Shown: in pieces, positions 6,539 through 11,510 of the stretch
Layout: every line of letters begins with the position of its first letter
Position numbering within the stretch: the stretch's first letter is position 1
From: Saccharothrix sp. NRRL B-16348
Lineage (GTDB): Bacteria > Actinomycetota > Actinomycetes > Mycobacteriales > Pseudonocardiaceae
Assembly (NCBI RefSeq): GCF_001280085.1
Contig: NZ_LGED01000021.1
Location: 1-11,510 of the forward strand
DNA: 11,510 nucleotides
Direction of reading: 5' to 3'
The notes under the pieces: generated by a model
Database searches by the model: none
Seen by the model: the letters and a program-made list of their open reading frames with translations, nothing else
What the model was told of the DNA's origin: nothing
Position numbers and translations under genes: made by a program

Positions 6539-9500
6539 TCAGTGGACAAGACCGAAGAGGGAACCCGGGTCGTCGGCGGTGAGGTCGTACCGGATCTGGT
6601 CGAGCGTGCGCACGCCGGAGTGAACGCGCACACCCGCCACCCCGCCCTGCCACAGGTCGACCGCGTTGCCGCCCCACCAGCCTCGGCCGATCACGAGCGG
6701 GCCCGCGCCGTCATGGAAGCCGGTCGCGTCGACGCAGTTCGGCTGTTGGTCGTCGGCCTGTTGCGAGGAACCGTTGACGTACAGGCACGCCTTGCCGGTC
6801 ACACGGTCGACGGTCGCTGCCAGGTGCGTCCACTCGCCCGGCACGGCCGGTGCGACGCTGTACACCGTTCGCAGGCAGTTCGTCGCCGTACGGTTGCACG
6901 ACACCGCGAACGCCCACCGGCCCTCCACCTCGGTGGCGCCCTTGCGGTAGCCGAGCATGAACGAGCTGTTCGTCGTGTCATCCTGACCCACCGCGGTCCG
7001 CGCTCCCACCGCGTCGGAATCGGTCTTGACCCACGCGGACACGGTGTACGAGCGGTCGGTGCGGAAGTCACGCGGACGTGGCAGCGTGATCGCGGTGCCC
7101 TCGGCACCCGACAACGCCGCGTTCGCCGCACCGTCCCTCGCGACGAGTGATGCCCCGCCAGTGGCGGTGCCCGCGGTGTGGCCGTTGATGTTCCAGACGC
7201 TGTCCACGTAGGACAGACCGGCCAGCGCGGCGACCTGGCTCGCGGTCAGCGCCTGCTGCCAAAGCTGCACCGCGTCGATGGCACCGCGCATGATGCCGAC
7301 CAGCGGACCGAAGCTGTACGCGCCGACGGTGACCTTACCGGAGGCGTTCCACGGCGTGGCGGTAAACGACCGCGAGCCCATCAGCTTGCCGTCCACGTAG
7401 AGCTGGATGCGCTTGGTCTCGTTGTTGTAGACGCCGGTCACGAGCGTCCACACGCCGGCGGCCGCGACCGTGTTGCTCCGGAACACCCACTGCGTGGTCG
7501 CGCCCGCCGTGTCCGACGGGTTCAGGCCGAAGATCCAGGCGTTGACGTCCGGCGAGTAGCGGATCGCGAAGCCCGGTACGTTCTGGCCCGACTGGCCCAC
7601 CACGGCGTAGTAGCCGTTGAGGTCGTCCAGCTTGACCCAGGCGGACACGGTGAACGACTGCGAGGTGTCGACCGCCGGACCGGTCGAGTAGCTGTAGCTG
7701 TCCGTCGCGCCGGTGTAGCGCAGGGCGCTACCGGACTTGCCGGGCACCCACGACGCACCGGTGTTGATCAGGTTGTTCTCGTACCCGGCGCCGTTGTTGC
7801 TGGAGTCCGCGGCGGTGGTGCCCGTGTTCTCGTCGAACTTCCAGTAGCCCTCCAGCGACTTCACCGGCGCCGCCACGTAGGTGCCGGTGTGCTCGTCACC
7901 GGACGCGCCGGTGGCCAGCAGCTCGGTCGCGCCCTCGGCCAGGCCGAGGTTCGCCCGCGGCACGGCCGCCGTGGCCAGGTTGTGCGCGTCCTGCGATGAC
8001 AGCACCCGCTGCCACGCCTGCACGTCGTCCACCTGGCCCGGGTAGTGGTCGGCGCGGATGCCGTTCCTCTGGGCCGCGCCGATGACGAACGGCCCGGTCG
8101 CGTTCCACAGCGGTGTCGCCATGACCGCCGAACCGGCGGGCTTGCCGTCAACGTAGAGCGACAGCTGCCGGGTGTTCGCGTCGTAGGTGCCGATCAGGTG
8201 GGTCCAGGTGTTGACCGCGGGCACGGCGGTCGCGTCCGCGGACGTGGCGCGGTAGGTGCCGGCGCCGACGTCGTCACCGGCCGTGGCGGAGATGCTCCAC
8301 TTTCCCACGTCGGCCGAGTACTGCAGGTAGAAGCCGCTGACCGAGCCGCCGTCCTGGGACAGCACCGTGTAGTAGCCGCCGGTCTGCCGCAGGTAGGCCC
8401 ACGTCGCGACGCTGAACGACTTGCTCGTGTCGAGCACCGGCGCGGCGGTGGCGAGGTAGCCGTTCGCCCGGATGTTGACCCCGCCCTTGACACCGTCCTT
8501 GGCGCCGAAGGCGTCGGCCTGGGTCCACGAGCTGCCCCGGTTGTACCCGACGTTCCAGCCCGCCTCGGTGAGCGTGGCCGGGTGGGCGGTCTCGCCGGGG
8601 TTGAGCACGGCGACGTTGTCGGAGGCCGTGGCGCCCACAGTGTCGTCCAGCGCCCAGGCGCCCTTGAGGAACTTCGTCGAGGTCAACGGCAGCACGGTGT
8701 AGGCGCACGCGTTGCCGGTGGTGGTCAGCGGACTGGCGCAGGAGCTGTCCGGCCCGGGCGTGCCCGCCTTGTTCACCGCGCGGACTCTGAGCAGGTTCTG
8801 GTTGGCATTGACCGCGGTGGTCTGCAAGAACGCGGACGCCCACGTCCTGCCGCCCGGTATGCCCACGGTCTTGTTCGCCGGCACGCTGGGCGAGCCCTGC
8901 GTCGACGGCTCGCTGCCGTCGGTGGTGTAGATGAACCGGTCGATGTCGAACAGGCCCGGCGTGGCCAACTGGACGTCGACCTGGAAGGTCGCGGTGTCAC
9001 CCTGGTCGACCGGGGTGTTCGCGGCATGCACGGTCGGCGCCAGCGGAACGGTGGTGTTGACGTAGAACTCGCAGTCCCAGTCCCACCGGGGCGAGGACAA
9101 CGCGCCGTCCGACACCCGCATCGCCCACTTGTAAATCCCGTCGGTGGTGATCCACCCCGCCGGCACGTGCACCTGGGCGAGCGCGCCCTGGTTCGGGCCG
9201 GGTGTGCCGACCCACGGCTTCGAGGCCGCGTTGTCGTGATAGGTGTCGGGCACGTCCGCGCCGTACGCACCACCGCTGGTCGCGAACAGCACCTCCAGGC
9301 TCCCGCCATCCGGGTCGGACACCCACGCCTGCAACTGCGGCGTACGCGTGAACACATACGGCCGGTCCGGACCCTTCACACACGGCACCGCACCGTTCTG
9401 CATCGCGTGACCGGTCGGGTCGTTCGGCGTGGAGTTGTAGCGCAAATCCAGATACGGGTTCAGCCCGAACTTCCGCCACGAATAGGTGTCCGCCTCCCGC

Positions 9501-10879
9501 TCACCCATGAGCAGGAACGTGGTGGCGCCCCAACCACCCGCGGCCGCCGCCTTCAACGCGGCCGTCGCGTCGAACACCATCGACACACCCGGCGCCTGGG
9601 ACTGGTTGATCGTGTTGACCGACGACAGCAACGAGGACGACGTCCCCGGCACCGCCACCCCACCGGGCTGGTTGTCCCACGTGGTGTTCCCGTCGATCCC
9701 GCCCGCCAGGTGCAACTGCGTCGGCTTGGCCTGCGGACTACCCCACCACGAGTACAGCAACGTGGTGTTCAGATTCGCCCACGCGACCGTCTTGCCGATG
9801 ATCGGGCCGGTGTTCATCTGCACGTACGAGCGGGACTTCCCGGAGCCCTCCTCGTTCTCATAACCGGCCTTCAGATCGGTCAGGTCGCCGGTGGACGCGT
9901 CGAAGTTCTTCGCCGTAGGGTGCCCGGACTGCACCACCACGTGGTGCGCCTTGCCGCAGGCGCCGCACGAGTACTCCGGGTCGAGGAACACCGGGTAGCG
10001 AGTATCCGGGTCCGCCAGGAACCCCTGGTCCGGCACGATGCTCACGCTCTCCGCGGACACCTCGACACCCATCACGGCCCGCCGCGGCTCACCCCGGCCG
10101 TCACCGCTGGAGTCCCACATCCTTGAGGCGTCACCGGTGAACACCACCGAACCCGCGGCGTCCACGACCTCCAGACGGGAATCCCCGGCCTGACGCCCGA
10201 CCGCGCGGACACCGGCGTTCTTCGTGTGCGACCCGAACGTCACCTTGCGCAGCTTCGGGTTCCTCGCGGCTTCCGGCGTCTTCACCACCAGCACCTCGGA
10301 GAACCCGATCACATCCGCGGTCACCCGCAGATCCACCCCCGGCAGCACCTCGAGGTAGGTCGCCGTAGCGCCGTCCAGCACCGGTTCCGGGAGGTCGGCG
10401 TCCCAGCCGAGCCCCACCTCGACGCCCTGGTACCCCATCCTGACCAGTGGGCCGCGTCCCTTGGACCCCGTGCCCCCGCCCGACAGCGCCAAATCCACCA
10501 CCGCGGCCTTCGGCGCCACGGTCCCGTCCGGGCGGCGCTCCAGCGTCGTGTCCGCCGCCACCCAGCCGCCGTCCCGCCGCACCCGCACCGGCCGCTGGTG
10601 CTGACGCCACGTGAACGCGCCGTCCGGCATCGCCCAGAACTCGTCGGTCTCCGACGTCTTCCCGGTGATCCTCACGGGCTTGTCCAACCGCTTCGCCAGC
10701 GCCACGGCAGACGCCTCATCCACCGCCTCGTCCACCACTGCGGCGGGCGTGGGTGCGGGTTCGGCAGTCGCCACCGCCATCGCCTGCACCACGGCCACCC
10801 CGACCAACGAAGCCGCGAGCACAGCCACGAGTCTCTTGCCGCGCGGTCTGTTTCCGCGCACGCCAAACGCCGACGTCAT
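6539..10879 (-). CDS. Secreted DNRLRE/LamG-domain protein, partner of the RHS toxin
   Basis: This is a 1446-residue protein from the ATG at 10879. The start is set by a GGGGGGA Shine-Dalgarno 5 bases upstream and by the signal peptide that follows (RGKRLVAVLAASLVGVAVV..., probable cleavage ATA/EP after residue 39). The longer open frame to 11482 is antisense to another gene. Residues 50-300 resemble the N-terminal part common to actinobacterial RHS-linked secreted proteins (PDGAFTWRQHQRPVRVRRDG, PVLDGATATYLEVLPGVDLR, MWDSSGDGRG, LDPEYSCG). Residues ~323-407 look like a DNRLRE segment (YVQMNTG..., WDNQPGG). An Ig-like or chitobiase-type segment lies near 610-660 (IYTTDGSEP). Three LamG-like domains follow at about 740-968, 1008-1220 and 1224-1446. 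LamG folds usually bind carbohydrate or protein ligands. No catalytic motif is seen. The RHS gene starts 40 bases after its stop, so the two are probably one transcript. A role in surface display or target binding is inference. Confidence 0.88.
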   Translation of the reverse strand: MTSAFGVRGNRPRGKRLVAVLAASLVGVAVVQAMAVATAEPAPTPAAVVDEAVDEASAVALAKRLDKPVRITGKTSETDEFWAMPDGAFTWRQHQRPVRVRRDGGWVAADTTLERRPDGTVAPKAAVVDLALSGGGTGSKGRGPLVRMGYQGVEVGLGWDADLPEPVLDGATATYLEVLPGVDLRVTADVIGFSEVLVVKTPEAARNPKLRKVTFGSHTKNAGVRAVGRQAGDSRLEVVDAAGSVVFTGDASRMWDSSGDGRGEPRRAVMGVEVSAESVSIVPDQGFLADPDTRYPVFLDPEYSCGACGKAHHVVVQSGHPTAKNFDASTGDLTDLKAGYENEEGSGKSRSYVQMNTGPIIGKTVAWANLNTTLLYSWWGSPQAKPTQLHLAGGIDGNTTWDNQPGGVAVPGTSSSLLSSVNTINQSQAPGVSMVFDATAALKAAAAGGWGATTFLLMGEREADTYSWRKFGLNPYLDLRYNSTPNDPTGHAMQNGAVPCVKGPDRPYVFTRTPQLQAWVSDPDGGSLEVLFATSGGAYGADVPDTYHDNAASKPWVGTPGPNQGALAQVHVPAGWITTDGIYKWAMRVSDGALSSPRWDWDCEFYVNTTVPLAPTVHAANTPVDQGDTATFQVDVQLATPGLFDIDRFIYTTDGSEPSTQGSPSVPANKTVGIPGGRTWASAFLQTTAVNANQNLLRVRAVNKAGTPGPDSSCASPLTTTGNACAYTVLPLTSTKFLKGAWALDDTVGATASDNVAVLNPGETAHPATLTEAGWNVGYNRGSSWTQADAFGAKDGVKGGVNIRANGYLATAAPVLDTSKSFSVATWAYLRQTGGYYTVLSQDGGSVSGFYLQYSADVGKWSISATAGDDVGAGTYRATSADATAVPAVNTWTHLIGTYDANTRQLSLYVDGKPAGSAVMATPLWNATGPFVIGAAQRNGIRADHYPGQVDDVQAWQRVLSSQDAHNLATAAVPRANLGLAEGATELLATGASGDEHTGTYVAAPVKSLEGYWKFDENTGTTAADSSNNGAGYENNLINTGASWVPGKSGSALRYTGATDSYSYSTGPAVDTSQSFTVSAWVKLDDLNGYYAVVGQSGQNVPGFAIRYSPDVNAWIFGLNPSDTAGATTQWVFRSNTVAAAGVWTLVTGVYNNETKRIQLYVDGKLMGSRSFTATPWNASGKVTVGAYSFGPLVGIMRGAIDAVQLWQQALTASQVAALAGLSYVDSVWNINGHTAGTATGGASLVARDGAANAALSGAEGTAITLPRPRDFRTDRSYTVSAWVKTDSDAVGARTAVGQDDTTNSSFMLGYRKGATEVEGRWAFAVSCNRTATNCLRTVYSVAPAVPGEWTHLAATVDRVTGKACLYVNGSSQQADDQQPNCVDATGFHDGAGPLVIGRGWWGGNAVDLWQGGVAGVRVHSGVRTLDQIRYDLTADDPGSLFGLVH
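6542..8661 (-). repeat. Three tandem LamG-like domains
   Basis: Three homologous modules are recognised by their core strands. Module 1 has SFSVATWAYLRQ, QLSLYVDGKPAG and PFVIGAAQ. Module 2 has SFTVSAWVKLDD, RIQLYVDGKLMG and KVTVGAYS. Module 3 has SYTVSAWVKTDS, KACLYVNGSS and PLVIGRGW. Modules 1 and 2 also share a YYxVxxQxG...GFxxxYSxDVxxW block. Module 3 is more diverged and has several cysteines (CNRTATNCL, GKACLY, PNCVDA). The similarity is at protein level. Boundaries are approximate. Confidence 0.8.
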
Positions 10880-10884
10880 CTTGA

Positions 10885-10891
10885 TCCCCCC
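10885..10891 (-). promoter_or_regulatory. Ribosome binding site of the LamG protein gene
   Basis: On the minus strand GGGGGGA is followed by TCAAG and then the ATG at 10879. This G-rich site at a 5-base spacing decides this start against the several upstream in-frame codons, none of which precedes a secretion signal as directly. Confidence 0.6.
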
Positions 10892-10976
10892 TGGACCGCA
10901 GCAACCGGCTCGGGCTGCCACCACGATGCGAACGGGACAGAACACTGCCGCACGAGTTGATCCAGCACACTCGCCC

Positions 10977-11008
10977 GAACGGTCCAACTCCTGATCACTG
11001 GGCCGTTC
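10977..11008. repeat. Inverted repeat in the divergent intergenic region
   Basis: The arms GAACGGTCCA (10977-10986) and TGGGCCGTTC (10999-11008) are complementary at 9 of 10 positions, around a 12-base centre that contains TGATCA. The left arm overlaps the weak candidate -35 hexamer of the toxin operon, so an operator is possible. A transcribed hairpin is also possible because the mismatch would form a G-U pair. There is no T-run, so it is not a typical terminator. Confidence 0.45.
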
Positions 11009-11095
11009 AAACCACCCAGCCGATGAAATGCCAGACCGCGAGTGGATCACCGTGTCTGACAGCGGGGGCCGGTTCGAGATCGCCATGCCGAGCGT

Positions 11096-11510
11096 TTGAT
11101 CGCCAAGGGCTGCGGTCTGGTCGCCCGGGACACGGTGAGCATCGCCGAACGCGGTTCCTACCGGGTCGGGACGGGCGAGGTCGACGTGCGCGCGGACGTC
11201 GCGCACGCCGTGACCGGAACCCGTCTCTACGCGCCGGACGATCCGCTCGTGGTGCCGAAGCCCGTCGGCGACACGCGGATCGACGTGACGAACGAGTCGA
11301 CGTTGGCCGCGACCCGGCGACTGGGCGGCGATGTCGCGTGCCTGGTGTTCGCGTCGGCGCGCAACCCCGGCGGCGGATTCCTCAACGGCGCACAGGCGCA
11401 GGAGGAGAGCGTGGCCCGCGGTTCGGCGCTGTACCCGTGCCTGCTGGCGGCAAGCGACTTCTACGCCCACCACCGCGCGCACCCCGAGCTCACCTACAGC
11501 GATCGCGTGA
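11096..11510 (+). CDS. Microbial-type poly(ADP-ribose) glycohydrolase, TIGR02452/DUF2263-like (3' end outside window, start uncertain)
   Basis: An open frame with no stop runs from 11060 to the right edge. It encodes LIAKGCGLVARDTVSIAERG..., then CLVFASARNPGGGFLNGAQA followed by QEE, SALYPCL and DFYAHHR. The GGG (11369-11377), seven residues, QEE (11399-11407) pattern is the bacterial PARG signature GGG-x6-8-QEE. The glutamates would be the catalytic and ribose-binding acids that remove ADP-ribose chains from proteins. The N-terminal helix ARDTVSIAERGSYRV also matches the family, so the GTG at 11135 starts too late. No ATG or GTG is available upstream in frame. I tentatively use the TTG at 11096, which has no good ribosome site. 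The ATG at 11085 is in another frame and meets a stop after four codons. Only about 138 residues are visible, roughly half of a typical member. It is transcribed away from the toxin operon, and no functional link is evident. Confidence 0.72.
   Translation, partial: MIAKGCGLVARDTVSIAERGSYRVGTGEVDVRADVAHAVTGTRLYAPDDPLVVPKPVGDTRIDVTNESTLAATRRLGGDVACLVFASARNPGGGFLNGAQAQEESVARGSALYPCLLAASDFYAHHRAHPELTYSDRV

Larger units (their letters stand above)
10880..11095. promoter_or_regulatory. Divergent intergenic region, probable promoter region of the toxin operon
   Basis: About 216 bases separate the leftward toxin operon from the rightward PARG-like gene, and no other gene is credible here. A promoter for the operon must lie here or to the right. 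The best pair I can find on the minus strand is TTGGAC (10982-10987), a 16-base spacer and CTGGAT (10960-10965). This resembles an actinobacterial vegetative promoter only weakly, and would leave a leader of roughly 70 bases. I could not assign a promoter for the rightward gene. Confidence 0.35.

Noticed and set aside
6499..6633. N-terminal extension of the RHS frame by 45 codons to 6633
   Set aside because: It overlaps the 3' end of the LamG gene and would place 45 non-signal residues before an otherwise complete signal peptide.
8045..10126. Long plus-strand open frame (about 693 codons) antisense to the LamG gene
   Set aside because: It is Arg/Gly/Val-rich with no recognisable motif or ribosome site. 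The opposite strand encodes clear LamG domains over the same bases.
10977..11008. Reading the inverted repeat as a transcription terminator
   Set aside because: It lies between divergent gene starts, has a 12-base loop and is not followed by a T-run on either strand.
10880..11482. N-terminal extension of the LamG protein frame by about 201 codons to 11482
   Set aside because: It would run antisense through the PARG-like coding sequence and bury the signal peptide. A good ribosome site precedes the ATG at 10879.

Overview
The window comes from a high-GC actinomycete; codon use and protein style fit the Pseudonocardiales/Streptomyces range (inference). It is dominated by a leftward (minus-strand) locus that looks like a Gram-positive polymorphic-toxin (RHS/YD-repeat) system. 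At the right edge there is one rightward partial gene.

Read in the direction of transcription (right to left): a divergent intergenic region (about 10880-11095) carries a 10-bp inverted repeat. Next comes a 1446-residue secreted protein with an N-terminal signal peptide, a DNRLRE-like segment and three C-terminal LamG-like (concanavalin-fold) domains (6539-10879). After a 40-base gap follows a 2101-residue secreted RHS protein (193-6498). It has a signal peptide, an SpvB/TcC-like N-terminal part, a long YD-repeat shell, a canonical RHS-associated core ending in DPSGL, and a 256-residue variable C-terminal tip. The tip carries the DAFRHAYW...AHE...MDLYNN motif set, which I associate from memory with DUF6973-type toxin tips. 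Twelve bases after its stop, behind a strong Shine-Dalgarno sequence, a GTG-started gene encodes a lipoprotein that runs off the left edge (1-180). By position and type it is the best candidate for the cognate immunity protein.

The likely logic (inference) is this. The LamG/DNRLRE protein and the RHS protein are co-expressed and both exported by Sec. The RHS shell encloses and autoproteolytically releases the tip. The membrane-anchored lipoprotein guards the producer outside its membrane. The tip region is visibly less GC-rich than the core, as expected if the toxin/immunity cassette is exchanged independently of the shell.

On the right, reading the other way, 11096-11510 encodes the N-terminal part of a microbial-type poly(ADP-ribose) glycohydrolase (TIGR02452/DUF2263-like) with the GGG-x7-QEE signature. 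Its start is unclear: the nearest ATG (11085) is out of frame. No rRNA, tRNA, CRISPR array, insertion sequence or convincing terminator was seen.
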